A stretch of DNA of 64,000 nucleotides from Sinonovacula constricta (Eukaryota; Mollusca; Bivalvia; Cardiida; Solecurtidae), in the NCBI GenBank assembly GCA_007844125.1, contig CM017560.1:259369-323368 (forward strand). The letters run 5' to 3'. Below the pieces are notes generated by a model, which searched no databases, was not told the DNA's origin, and saw only the letters and a list, made by a program, of their open reading frames with translations. How positions within the stretch are numbered: the first letter of the stretch is position 1; every line of letters begins with the position of its first letter. This document shows positions 1 through 12,047 of the stretch, one piece after another. The position numbers and the translations under genes were made by a program.

Positions 1-15
1 TTCTCGTTGTTGTGC

Positions 16-165
16 CTATCCATATGCCTCTCTAAATTCTATTTTCTTGAGAACGACTTCTTGCATGACCGCATGTTTCCATTGATTCATTGTTCGCCTG
101 TGCTGTAATAGCTGGCTGAGTTTAGTGAAAGTAGCACTGCACTGTTCGCACTGATAAGAACCCAT
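16..165 (-). CDS. short C2H2 zinc-finger ORF (50 aa or partial gene)
   Basis: The ATG at 165 begins MGSYQCEQCSATFTKLSQLL, with C-x2-C-x12-H and a later His eight residues on (HRRTMNQWKH), an unusually long His-His gap for a C2H2 finger. The frame stops at 16. It sits upstream of nothing recognisable in the window and downstream of a dead pogo-like transposase, so it could be the first exon of a gene continuing off the left edge, a separate transposon protein, or a remnant. Family and function are not recognised. The start is chosen because the open frame upstream of it is AT-rich with no recognisable protein character. Confidence 0.4.
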   Translation of the reverse strand: MGSYQCEQCSATFTKLSQLLQHRRTMNQWKHAVMQEVVLKKIEFREAYG

Positions 166-436
166 AATGACTATTCGATTTCTGAAAATAGAATAAAAGG
201 ATTGTATTAGTCTCACTTTTATATAGTTATGAAATATACAACAGAAATGTTTAACACGAGTTTTAACAAAAATACACAATTCAATATAAATAAATATGAT
301 TTTTTTTTTCATACAAATATCTTAACTGTACAGACTGTTAAAAGACAGCAAAAAAGCCAGGCGAAAATAAGGTTTTACCTTGATTTGTTTAGATCCAAAA
401 TATTTTCTTTGGTCCACAGCTTGAATTTTCTTTCTT
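166..436. other. AT-rich spacer
   Basis: Poly-A/T-rich DNA between the zinc-finger ORF and the pogo remnant. No motif or repeat is seen. Confidence 0.5.
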
Positions 437-1613
437 CTATTCCAGTTTCATTCTTATGAACTCCTCCACAGCCTCTTTCCGGGACTTAATGGCTCTCATC
501 TTGTCCACGGGGTTTTCTTTTCTGATACCTTCTGCTGGAAATAATTTTTCCATATAAACAGTGTCTGTGATAGTTGGCATCATGGTCTTCAGATATGCCT
601 TGCAAGCAAGCTTGCATATGTAAAATCGGGTGATATTCTGTCCGTTATTAGCTTTCATAAAAGCTGAACATTCAGAGTAGTAGAAGGATTTGAATGGTCC
701 AAATATTGACACGTCAAGAGGTTGGAGGATGTGGGAAGTATGTGCGGGAAGAACAAAGAAGATGAGATTCTGTGATTGTGCCCATTTGGTGATAGGTGTG
801 AGGAGTGGCCATCAAAAATTGGCAAAATTGGTTGTGATGTATCTGTGCCAGCATGAGCAAAAGGGAGAAAGTGTTCTTTGAGATAGGTTTTGAATTTCCC
901 GGTTGGACCAACCCGATTTGGACATTTCACCTCTAGCTCCAGTTGATGCTCCAGTCATGAGGTCGCTGTTTAGTCATTTACCCTTAAACACGAAAAAAGG
1001 GCGGAACCGAGTTTCAGATGGCATTTACACAACCAATCAATGTTGTTGTGGTCAACCTTGGCGACGTGATTGCCTGGGGTTTCGTATTTAATGGACCAAT
1101 TACATTTGAGGTTGATGGTCTGGTTGCAGCCCTGTCTCATCCAAATTGTAAATGTGCTGGGACTAATCAGTCAGGTTATATTTCATCAGTATTTCCCTCA
1201 GATTGTCATAATAAGCTGACACTATCTCTGGTGTTGAAGATCTAATCCTATTACTGTCCAAACTCCTTGGAGAAAAAGATGCAATACATGCTCCTCATCT
1301 TCTCAAAAACCCATACAACCAGTTGTTGCTCATGGTGTTTTTTTTTATTTTTTCACCCATGTCAAATGCCAGTTCCACAGCACCTTGTTGCAGTTTGAAA
1401 TTTGATATAGCCATAACCCAACAAAGACATGGCCTCAAGATGTTCTACCAATACCTCTTCTTCTTTTCTGCTTAGGGTGGTATCACCCCCAATACAAAAA
1501 TCAAAAGGATCAATGCGCCCCTTTACTCTATCCCTTAAAGTATTCTCAGGAACACCAAACTGCCTAGCTGCTGTCTTTACAGGGACTTTTCGCTCTTTGA
1601 CTGCCTCATAAGC
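437..1613 (-). pseudogene. pogo/Tigger-like transposase, broken
   Basis: A cut-and-paste transposase of the pogo group (Tc1/mariner superfamily). On the minus strand, 1613 downward gives a helix-turn-helix of the psq type (AYEAVKERKVPVKTAARQFG, then VPENTLRDRVKGRID). All three catalytic acidic motifs survive: YNLDETGL near 1140, FDGHSSHL near 810 and HILQPLDVSIFGPF near 720, a DDD triad typical of pogo. The C-terminal part (437-712) is open. The frame is broken between the psq domain and YNLDETG by several stops, and again between DGHSSH and QPLD by a frameshift near 790-800, so no full-length product is possible. No terminal inverted repeats were found. Confidence 0.82.
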
Positions 1614-2363
1614 TATTCAACAGCGTTTCTACTTTTAGTACCATCGGTCAACCTTACTTGGATTCACCTAAAAGGAAATTATGCTTTGAAGCATTGAAAA
1701 AAATATAAGGTCTAATTATTAGCATTCAATTAAGCAATCCAGTCTTACAGCAAATAATGACATTTGTTAATTGAATTTTTGTAAGATAGACTCTAGCACT
1801 GGTTCATACCTTTTTTGAGCAATGTAAGTTTAAAGCACCTTGCTGAGGCAGATCGTATGAAAGACAACTCCACAGAAACTTCCTGAATGATGACAGCGAA
1901 GAAATTATTTTATTTTTTTAAAGAATTTACAGGCGTTTTGTGGTAAAATATTGATTTTTAGCAGATTTGCATCATTTTTTATTGTGGAATAGCATACATA
2001 CCTGCTTTTTATGCATATTTTACTCTTGAATGATGTAAAATCACCAAAACAACAAATTGCACCATTTTCGGATAGTGAAAGTCATCACACGAGGGCGAAT
2101 TCCATTAAAAACTTTTATGTCACAAATCCTTGGGAAGGCCCAAATCAATGAGAAAAGGCTATATATGAAGATTATATTATCACAGTTTTGTATCACAAAT
2201 ATGTCTAGTGTACAGGATGTTTATTGTAAAAATGTCTGAAGAAAAAAGAGGGTCAAACTAACATTACTACTTGTTTTATTACAGTATCGCTCTTTGGCAC
2301 CGATTTTAATATTAAAACCACATGGCGTTGATTCATTTTCAATTTTCTCAATTACATCATCTT
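1614..2363. other. non-coding spacer
   Basis: Holds the flank of the pogo remnant (tail of the N-terminal region with stops) and AT-rich DNA. Short open frames here show no recognisable protein character. Confidence 0.45.
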
Positions 2364-2783
2364 TCAGCATATTTTCGATTTCTTTTCAACCTTCTTCCTC
2401 GGATGAAATGGTGTCCGCCGTCCCTTTTGTGCAGCTGGTTTAACATCCTTGTTAATATGCAACTTGACAGTTCTCTCTTTTACTTTGCCAATCCCTGTAA
2501 ATATTTCCGGAAATTTTCCTTCAACACTTCCGGCCAGTGTACTAACATTCTGTATTATTTTCACGATGTTTAGATTTGAGGCTGCTTCGTACCCTAGTAA
2601 CGTTCCAAAATTCCCTTTCACTAGGTAGAATTTGTCTACTATAATTTGTTTATTTTTCTCAACAGTTAGTAGACAATACCCGCGCACCTTTAAATTTGGA
2701 ACACCCCCATAAGGCAATAATTTTGGCAATTTGTGTGTTTTAAGATGACATGGCATCACACTCAGGCAATCTGGAGATGCCAA
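2364..2783 (-). pseudogene. Ty3/Gypsy-type pol fragment (protease end to start of RT)
   Basis: A 139-codon open frame covering the stretch between the aspartic protease and reverse transcriptase of a Ty3-like LTR retrotransposon. It reads LKVRGYCLLTVEKNKQ, a protease-like strand with LGYEAASNLNIVKII, then EGKFPEIFTGIGKVKERTVK and LHINKDVKPAAQKGRRTPFH, the hallmark lead-in to Ty3/Gypsy RT. It ends about where the RT palm should begin; no RT YxDD box, integrase, gag or LTRs lie nearby. It is therefore a short dead fragment, lying between pogo and EnSpm-like remnants on the same strand. Confidence 0.8.
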
Positions 2784-3180
2784 GCATAGTCTGTCATCTG
2801 CAGATGGGAAGGGTGGCTGAAAGAGAGAATAGAAATTTTGAACAAGGCTTCATTTTGTCCTTGAAATCAGGAATCAAAATCAGCCATTAATTTGAAGAAA
2901 AAAAATTCATATAATATATATTTTTATATTAAAAAAACAACAACAAATTAAACAATGATTTAAACAGCAAGATGCTCAGTACAAGAATCATCATAAGGTT
3001 AATTCTATACCAATAACTGCCAAGTAATCTCCAGTTCAATTAACCACAACAGTCTGGAAATCATCTCTCAGTAAATCAGATGACCTGAATTGTTGTGGTT
3101 CATCTTATTCTCTTTAAGATTAAGATATTCTGAAAACAGGCTGTTAAAATTGTTCTTTCAGCCATTAAAATGTCCTCTTT

Positions 3181-5117
3181 TTAGTCTCTTTCAACATAGT
3201 TTGGAATCGAAGCCACAAAAGCACCAGCTTTGGTATCAACAACCATTAGTGGTTCACCAAGAAATTCTGCTGGCACAACAGTGTTGTATTCATTTCTGTA
3301 AAAGAAAATAACAGAATAGTTAGTTTATAGTTTTTGTTGTTATATTTTTATGTCTTACAAATAATCATTATTTCACACTCTTGACTGTTTAAAATAGATA
3401 TCATTCCTTTTGTCCATTCTAAGATAAGATATGTAAGAACAGTCTTAAAAAGTTTTAAGAATTCTTTTCTTAAGACTTGACCTCTGTGCAAAGTAATAAA
3501 AAGTGTTCGATTAAAATACTTGTTTTTGTAATATTTAGACCGCATTAATTTTTTAGTATAACATACCCTTGAAATACTATCTGTTGCAAGTGTGGAACTC
3601 GCCTTGGAAGTATTGATCCGCAACTTGTTGCCAGTCTGCAAATGGCAAAAACCTTCTTGGACTTCAACTCCATCACATACTTCTGCACTTCAACTGTATT
3701 TACTTCTGGATTGTTCTGCAACTTTTTCTCCAAACGGATTGTGTATGAATTTTGTTTTTTCACTTTTGTACATTCTTTGCTGTAGAAAATAAAACCATTA
3801 CGTCCTACTTTTGATACATTTACGAAGTCATTCTCAAAATCTGTATCAATTATTTATTTAAGTTGAAGCTTCACCTCTTGATTCAATGTTGTTGCGCATT
3901 GTGAAATCTTTACAATGCGACACTGGTATGCTTCTGAATTTAAACTGAACCTTTCACGTTTGTTCTCTATGACATCTTGCACTTACATTTTTACACTATT
4001 TTCAACAGGTAACTGTCTGGCTTTGGATTCCACATGCTTTTTTGCTTGGAGTGTCCAAAATATCTGCTTGCAAACATTACCTGTTCCATGAACAGACTTT
4101 TTGATCTCCCCATTAAAGGACTCAAATGCAAAGCACGACCATGCCCAAAGTGGACCCCAAGACTTTACAAACTGAACCATGTGGGTAAGATTGTGCACAT
4201 TCAGATTCATAAATCTTTCTCCATATAATACTTGAACATTGCTGACAAATGTCTGTTAAAGGTGGTCAGCTCTTCTAAGATCTTGTAAACTGATTCCTTC
4301 TCTAAGAAGAATATAGATAGCTTTTACAAGACAACTGTAGTGTACAATGTACACATTTGGAAGGCGATCCTTTAAGCATGGCTGAGAGTAGAAGAGCAGC
4401 CAGTTCCTTAGTTCTGATGCTTTCCAGTGTGAGTGAGTGTTGGTTATTACACGTGGCAGTCTATGTACAACACAGGGAGGTTTTATTTTCTTCAGATCTT
4501 CATCAACACCTTTGATCTCTTTATAAATACTGAATGTTTCTGAGGCGTGTCCTGGGTCAAACCATAGTTGATTCAGTTTGCCTCCAGCTGCTTTAACTGC
4601 TCTTCCAATGCCAACACGGTCATGAATTGAGTAAGTATCTGTTGTGGAGTGCCAGTTTTCAGTGTTGTATAGGGTGTTGTATGCTGCAGAAATTCCGTAA
4701 TTTTCATGTTGTGTCGCTATTAGTTTTCTGAGATTTTGTTGGTGAATGTATTCTCTGTGATAAGGTGTTAATGAGTAATAATTTGGGTCTGATGTGAGTT
4801 CAAATTGAAAATGGGAGGTGGATTATATGATGATTCTGGTAAAGGTAACCATGCACTTTCTGTATGAGATGTTGCTTGTGTGGATGATGTTGCTTGTGTC
4901 GATGATGTTGATTGTGTGCTGACCGCAGGCACGGTCAGTTCATGGTAAGTGGCAGCTGGCAGTGTGTTTGGAGGACCCGATATTTCAGATGGTGCAGTTG
5001 TTGATGTAGTTGAATATTACATTGTACTTGTAGCAGACACAGGGGTTGCTAAAGCAGATTCCAATGTAAAGGTGGCGGGCTTCGCAATGGCATTCCCTCT
5101 TGGCCGTAAAAGATAAG
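3181..5117 (-). pseudogene. EnSpm/CACTA-like (tnp2, DUF4218-type) transposase, three exons, broken
   Basis: Three exons join in phase. Exon A, 5117-3986, has an acceptor CTTTCCAG and donor AAAAT|GTAAGT. Exon B, 3779-3567, has acceptor TCTACAG and donor AAGG|GTATGT. Exon C, 3295-3181, has acceptor TTTTACAG and stop TAA. Exon A carries a Ser/Thr/Pro linker (STQATSSTQATS near 4890), then WFDPGHASETFSIYKEIKG, KASELRNWLLFYSQPCLKD and NVHNLTHMVQFVKSWGPLWA, with FESFNGEIKKSVHGTGNVCK. These are signatures of the domain at the C-terminal side of tnp2-type transposases. Two in-frame stops (near 5026 and near 4260) and one frameshift near 4800-4850 disable it. The catalytic DDE part upstream is absent. 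Assignment to EnSpm is by family resemblance from memory. Confidence 0.72.
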
Positions 5118-6831
5118 CTGGAAAGTAAAGCAAAGCATGCAATCAGCACAGTGATTAAATGATCAGATGCCAAGAACAATTTTCAAGCAGGCATTAGCTG
5201 TAAACCACTTCTGAAAATAAAAAATCCTTTCAAAATTGCTAATATTTTTTAAAAAATCACAACACTACTCAATTTTGAAATTTCACCAAACCTCCCTCAA
5301 ACAATACCATTCACTTCCCCTGCGAAAAATTCTTAGGAATTCCTAGGATTTCCTGGGAATTCCAACTTTTTTCCAAGTTCTGTTGGAAGACGGAATCCAA
5401 GAAAATCCAACTTAAGTTGGATTCCCACATACTCGGATTATCTTGGATCTGGCGGTATTTGGACGCTGGCTCATTCTAGGAAAAACTTAGATAAACTTGG
5501 AATCCAAGAAAGTCTAACAAAAATCCGACAATTCAAATTCTGAGGAAGTCTAACATAATCCAACATTTTAGCAAAACTCGGAAAAAACTTAGATTAACTA
5601 GGAATCAGACATTTTTCAAAAACTTACTTTAAAGGTAGGGATGGCTCGTTTGAAAACCTTAGATTCCGATGTCTGCCATTTATCTATCAAATATATTTGC
5701 ACACTGAAATGATCACAGTGAGTTTTAAATGACATTATCTAACCGCCGACTCAGAATTTGATCACATTGCCATTAGCATTAGGATTAGCTTCTTTAGAGA
5801 CCCTACCTTTAGAGCATAAAAAATTTGTAAATTTTGTTTCAGAACAGAAAAACAACTATTCAATCACTTTTGATATAGTTTTTTATTTAAATTTTTTCTA
5901 CAATTCTAAAAAACACTTTTGGTACTGGCTCCACACTGGTTCTGAGCTTGTTCGGTGTCATCATCAGCGTCTCCTGAAATTATAAGAGAATTAATTGCTG
6001 TAGACAATAGTAAAGTTTAGAATTAACCAGTAAAATACAACTTGAATGTTTAGGTTAAATAAGCAAAATAACCCATGGACCACGTTAGAGTCCTGGTCAG
6101 GGCGAGAACTTTCATTTGGGGAGGTTTTCCTCCACCAATAATTACTTGGACGTCACCAATATGGCCATAAATGTGTCAGCGCAATGTAACTATAAACAAA
6201 CAAAATCAAAACAACATGATTTCCCAACAACGACAACTTCATTTACCAACAGCTGTGCCATGCAATTAATGATTAACACTGTAAATGCTAAAAGGTAGCA
6301 AATACATTAATACAATAACTGGTACAAATGGTCAAAATGCTGCAGTTACCTTTTGTCTGTCATCCATGCGTTGCTCTTCACTGACTTCCTTATTGACATC
6401 AGTCTGCAATGCCGATTCTTTTTTTGTTCACTTGCATCTGGCTGTTGTTACAGAAAATAAAATACTTTACATGAGTGGCAATACCATACAAGCAAAGACA
6501 GTTTATGATGTGCTCAACCATCATGTACAAGTTATCTTGGATATCTATTACCGGTGACCTAAATTTATTTTTTAACACTTGATATTACCGTTAATCGGGT
6601 CACTCTAAAATAAACAATATTACAAAAATGTCTTAAGTTCGAACTTGTCAGAACCATATCAACTTTAACTGAAGCATAAATTAAATATACAGTAGATAAC
6701 AAATGTTTATAGAAAAGTCAACGGTTTCAGAAAACGTTTGTGATAAGAAAAAACAAAGGTGAAATGTCGGAACTGAAAAAAATGTCGAAAATACTTGAAA
6801 GTTAATTTTGCATTCTAAACCGTTGGGTACA

Positions 6832-7415
6832 GGAATAGTCGTACCATTGATAATTAACATTTGATTAGATAGTTGTCACTTCTCACTTGAAATTCATCAG
6901 AATATTTAATTTGTCATTTTTCTTCGTGAAAGATATATAAACGAATTGTAAATCACATCTGATTAGTTTAAACAAAATAAAAAACGAAAAAATACAGCAT
7001 TGAATGAATAAATGATTACATTTATTGAGGTTTTTGATATAATTACATGGCAAAATCCTCATTAATGGATTAAATCTAATTGCCAAAACTCATCATAATT
7101 CATTAAGGGCTAATCGTCAGATACCAAAAACTGAGTGGACAGTAAAATCAAACAAATGGTCATCAAATTAAATATCATTTTTAATACTCACATACAAAAA
7201 TATCACATGTTTACAATATTGAGTGCCTAAAATGAAAAAAAAATAACAAAAAAATCAACAGCGTCGGTCTAAACAACTACAATATTACAAAAAAGTATCA
7301 CTTTCCATCAATATATGTTTAAAAAATTAAGTGCAGATAAAATCCCTTAAGTTGTTACATACAATCTCCATACTAAACATTTACGCATATATCTTATATG
7401 TGGTACGACTATTCC
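6832..7415. mobile_element. MITE-like element with GGTACGA motifs
   Basis: A perfect 15-bp inverted repeat, GGAATAGTCGTACCA at 6832-6846 and its complement at 7401-7415. The right end continues with three more direct GGTACGA copies (about 7422, 7438, 7454). The words CTAAACCGTT near 6816 and CCTAAACCGTTAA near 7473 flank the two ends in the same orientation. The interior is AT-rich and non-coding. Confidence 0.5.
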
Positions 7416-7569
7416 CAATTCGGTACGAAATTGTAACGGTACGAGATTGTAGTGGTACGAATATTCCCGGAGCCTAAACCGTTAATGTACTAAACTTACT
7501 ACGTTCAGAAAACCTGATTTAAAATGTGGTGCTTCTTATACTTGTTTAAGTAGATCAATGTCTCACCTC

Positions 7570-7675
7570 TGCTTAGTAGTCCAGTGACAGAGAGTCAACT
7601 TTTTCATCTTTTTCATCACATGTTTTGAAAATTGTCGCGGCCGGAAGTGTAGACTGCGCATGTGCTATTGTAAAT
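7570..7675 (-). promoter_or_regulatory. possible CpG-containing promoter with ETS and NRF1-like sites
   Basis: In AT-rich surroundings, 7636-7668 reads GCGGCCGGAAGTGTAGACTG followed by CGCATGTGC: an ETS core CCGGAAGTG next to an NRF1-like TGCGCATG. On the minus strand, about 30 nt on, an ATG-led short open stretch (MKKMKKLTLCHWTTKQ) ends at a good donor AGAG|GTGAGA near 7566. I could not find a second exon that keeps a long frame. Confidence 0.25.
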
Positions 7676-10131
7676 CGGGACCCCCGGCGATTTCTTCGGT
7701 TATTTTCCGAAAGTTACGATTGACTTTTACTGAAACACCGTAAAAGCGACTTTCAAACTTTTATTATTAAATGGTGTTATTCACATTCCCAATAAAGTTA
7801 TAGTGGTTTTAACACGATACCCTACTGTCTGTTCTGTAATTTTGTTGTCATATTAGATATTAGACTGTAGATTTACTTGACCAGGTTTTCGTAAGACAAC
7901 AACAAAAAAGTTATAAAAAAACCCTGACTTCTTTGGAATTGGATCATTTTTTTACTGAGCTATTATTACCAAATGTTTTGTAGCTGTCTTAAATGATAAC
8001 ATAGTTAAGTATTGCTTTTGTGATCAGTCAGGTCAAGGTCACTGTAACTCAAAATAGCAGTTTGCTTTCCATGTCTAGTCAGGATTTAGATATTGATATC
8101 AGATGTAGATATTGATATCAAATTTGGTAGTTAGCTTGTTTATGGGATACCCAAGTTTGGAATTGTTTTTGTTGTCCATTAGTTTGATGGACTGAGTCAC
8201 TGTTACTAAATACATTTTATTTTGTTCCTGTTCATTATCTTCTTTTTTGAGGATTGATCAAGTTAAGTAGGTAACTAGCTATCTCATGGGAAGAATATGT
8301 TTAGAATTGTTTTAGGGATCAATTGTCGTCAAGACATGTTATAAAATATATTTTTGGATTTTCTATAAGGAACTCAAGACAGGAGTAAAGTATTGTTACC
8401 AAATTACTTTCTAGGGAGAGTAAGTCTGGGACTGTTTTGTATATGGTTGTACGTGTTATCTCTGTTTAATAATAAATAATGACAAAATAAAGTTAAAAAA
8501 AATTGGCAATTAGTATTTGGAGCTATTTTACGTCACATTCAGGCGAGCTTTTCTCATAACCAACTGTCCATCTAGCTGCATCAACAATTTGCTCGTAAAC
8601 ACTTTAAAAGCTACCGTTTTGATCCAATCTTAACCTGGACGCTGGTCAGAATGTCATAAAATGTTTGTCTGTATAAAATCTTGGATGAGACAACCTTAAT
8701 TTCCAATCAAGCGAGCCTGCTCGCATCCGCAACCATAATATTTAAGAAATGCAATCTTATTAAGATTGCGGCAAGCTTGCACAAACTTGTCGCAAACTTG
8801 TGACGAGCTTGTCGCAAGCGAGCGTTTTGGTGTGGGATGAAATAAAGATTTTATTGCAAGTATGCATGGAAGACCATCTTGTCCATATCTATAACCTACG
8901 AGATCTCACCAGCTGTGGGTTTTCCATAATAAGTAGAACCTTGTATTACTGTGCTAGTTATTTTTTTTTTTTTGGGGGGGGGGAGGGGGCGTGATTAATG
9001 ACACAGACAAAATAAGATGGAAAAGTTCAGGTTTGCAAAATTCATTAGTCAATATTTTTGTTAAGCTTTGTTTCGACACTTTCTGCCTCTGTATTTTTGC
9101 ATCAAATGAAAATATTTTCTGAGAATAAATTGCATTACTCAAACTTGAAGTCTTTTAGTGATTATTTCTGTGATGCTTTGTTTTTATTCTTTATCACCTT
9201 CAGGATTTTACATGCAGAATATGATGTAAAGTTTGCAGTTCAATCATGTTGTGAGTGGTTGTCCTTATTTTCAGACATCTAGCTCAGCTGTCACAGATAT
9301 TAAAAAGTGAGATCCCTGACACTGATATGATAGACAAGATACTGATCACGGATAAATAAAGCCACATTTTGCCTGTGTTGAATCAGCACAGTGCAATTAA
9401 TTGCATCTATCGAATAAGAGTTGGCTTGATTATTAGTGCAGAATAATTTAGATATCACTGTTGTGTTCGATATAATCGTCAATGTTTTCACGAAGTGGCA
9501 AATCACAAATATTCATATTTAAAGTGATCAAAGTAAAAAAATACCTGCTTAATATGAATTGGGAATAAATTCATCTTATCATGTCCGGAACAAAACACAT
9601 GGCAAAACAAAATAAACGGAAGGTCACGAGTCTGGAGCTCCTGTAAAAATATATGTTTAAAAAAAAACAACACTTAGGTGACAAATGAGCCCTAGGGTAA
9701 AGTCCAGGTTGTTCCCAGTATTTCCGAGTTGAGTGGCAAAAGTCTGAGTTTTTCAGAAGTTGGAATTTCTTGGACTTTAACAATATGAAAATCAATTTTC
9801 AGCTCAAGCCTAAAGTCTAAGATTTTCCCAATTTTTCCTAGTTTAGTTTTAAAAGTCCGAGTTTTTCTTTGTTTTTCCAACTTATAGTTTATGGAGCAAA
9901 CCTAAAAGTCCGAGTAAATCCAACCTTTTCCAACTTCGACTAGAAGTCCGAGAAAATCCATGATATTCTGAATACTGGCTATCTCGGAATAACTTGGATT
10001 TATTTGGAATTTGATTCAATAGTTGAAGTCCGAGATATTCCAAGTTTGTCTAAGTAAGTAAACATGGATTAACTTGGAATCCATGATTTTACGAGCTTTT
10101 CCAACTTAACTCGGATTCTATTTCGCAGGGG

Positions 10132-10968
10132 AGATGGTGATTCCCAAATATATTCACTCAGTATATCACACACAAAAAGACATAAAAAATACAACATTCA
10201 AATGGATATCAAACACTGGACGCAAGCACTGATACTTTCTTGTTTATATATGGTCAAAACAAAAAAACAACAAAAAAAGTCGAATTAAAATTGTTAATAT
10301 TCGAAAACCACTTCACTACTCAGTTTGAATTTTTTGACCACAATCTTGCTCTTACATTCTCGCACACTTATGTCGATTCCTAAATAAATCAAAGCAGTAC
10401 ATAACATAAAAAAGGAATACAATTTGAGAGCCTTCAAATGTGAACCCAACACTTGGCCCATATGCTGATAAGATTATGCACCTTTATAATAAAATAAGTT
10501 TAAGTTATGTAGTATTTAAATGTCAACTTGAGGTTTACACTATAAAAGTGGGTTGAGCAAGTCCTGAATATCTTTACCCGAATTGTGTAGGTGTTGCCCA
10601 CTGTGCGGAGGAACTCCTCACAGGTAACATCTCATTAGTCACATTCTCGGGGCGGTGTTGTCTCGCCAGGGCAGACTCAGAAACATGCTGGCATGTCAGT
10701 GGTACCATCTTTGCCTCTCCTAGGAGCAGTCAAAGCAGGACATAGAACAACAGGGCACCTAGGCCACCATTTTTGCTGATTAAGTAACATATATATACAA
10801 ATGTACTATAGCATATAAGGCAATATATGGCAATTTAATCAATAGATTTGGCTCAAAACATTGTTTTCAAATAAAATTCCATAAAAGATCAAATAAAATT
10901 TTATAATAAATCTAGGACAGATATTTTAAACAGATATTATAATCTAAAGAAAAGATTAATTGCTATAC
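10132..10968. other. AT-rich spacer
   Basis: AT-rich DNA with a GC-richer island at 10590-10770, possibly the eroded downstream part of the neighbouring MULE transposase. No reliable exon was found. Confidence 0.4.
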
Positions 10969-11308
10969 CTTCTACATTATTGTTGGTCCTAACAACCTGG
11001 GGGTAGATAGACCACTCCTCAATTGGACAAAGGCTGCTGCCTGGCCATTGGTCCTTGATGTACGTAAAAAGGTCTGTCATCTGCGTGCTGCTTAAGTCTG
11101 CTTTCTGTAACAGCTTCTCAAACGCTCGTGGGATGTCTGATGCTGGCAGGAAGGAAAGGACAAGCAGCTTCTTTATAAAATAATGGGCTCCTTCTCTTCT
11201 ATCATACCTAGTTTTTAGGCCCACCTCTCCCACCTTCCTCATTAGCGCCTGCGTTCAGTGAAAGATGCAGCCCTTCATCTGTCTTCTGGGGAAAAGTCCC
11301 CTCAGTGC
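10969..11308 (-). pseudogene. Mutator-like (MULE) transposase exon, one stop
   Basis: One exon of a MULE transposase of the animal FLYWCH-associated type. Acceptor GGCAG|GCACTG at 11308, donor GAAG|GTATAG at 10969. The reading frame gives ALRGLFPRRQMKGCIFH, a stop (TGA where the family has Trp), then TQALMRKVGEVGLKTRYDRR, LSFLPASDIPRAFEKLL and WSIYPQVVRTNNNVEG. These are the C-terminal hallmarks FHWTQA, the FLP loop and RTNNDVEGWH of MULE. The single Trp-to-stop change suggests a fairly recent death. No neighbouring exons could be assigned, and the catalytic DDE exons are not seen upstream. Confidence 0.78.
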
Positions 11309-12047
11309 CTGCCATAGGCCTGGAAATCATGCATGTGGGAATTATAGTAAATAAATAAGCAATAAAAATAACGTATACTATGTATTTGGGAAGCACATCA
11401 CTATTTTGTTGTACGTAAGTATATTTCCATGCACACCAGTGATAATTTCAATGAAAAGGCATATGACAAAAATATTTACCTGCTTCAAAATCCATCATAA
11501 ACCCTCCACTAAAAGGAGGTTCATCATTTCGATGACCTTATCCAGCACCTGGAAGAAGTGATAATAGTTGCTATGGAGATCAGATGAACATGCAGAAATA
11601 TTTACTACTAATTAACATACATCTTTAGACTTGGCTATTTCATAGATAACATTTTTTTTTTATCTTTCATCAGGAATAGTTTTGTAAATGAATAAAAGTA
11701 AAGAAAAGAATTTACTGCTGTGTAGTCATGTTTGTGGCATTTTCACATCAAAAAAGTATAAAGGGACCTCCTTCATGAACTCCCCTTGCTTCAGAAAAAT
11801 GTATATCGACCAAAGCTGTGCGAATGGCAGCCACAACCTTAAAGGTACCGTCCAGGTACCATCTCCTAGAATGCTGCTGCTGATGTAGCTTGGCCTTTGT
11901 AAATTTAAGTTTATTAATACTCCTCTTGTAATTACTGTCTTAGTTTGTTAATAACAAACATAATAACTGTATTTAATTTACTGCTTACTTGTTTGAATAA
12001 GATAACATAAAAAGTCTTTTAGAATCAATTTATGTAGGCGTCAGTTA
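11309..12047. other. non-coding spacer
   Basis: AT-rich flank of the MULE exon; nothing recognisable. Confidence 0.4.

Larger units (their letters stand above)
5317..10131. mobile_element. 4.8-kb terminal-inverted-repeat region with mirrored motif arrays
   Basis: Perfect 11-bp inverted ends CCCCTGCGAAA at 5317-5327 and its complement at 10121-10131. Inside each end (5328-5620 and 9690-10120) are dense, mostly inverted copies of short motifs, for example AACTTGGAATCCAAG, ACTTAGAT and AAGTCCGAG. No clear target duplication and no transposase is seen between them. It may be one non-autonomous element with later insertions, or two ends of different copies of the same family. Confidence 0.5.
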
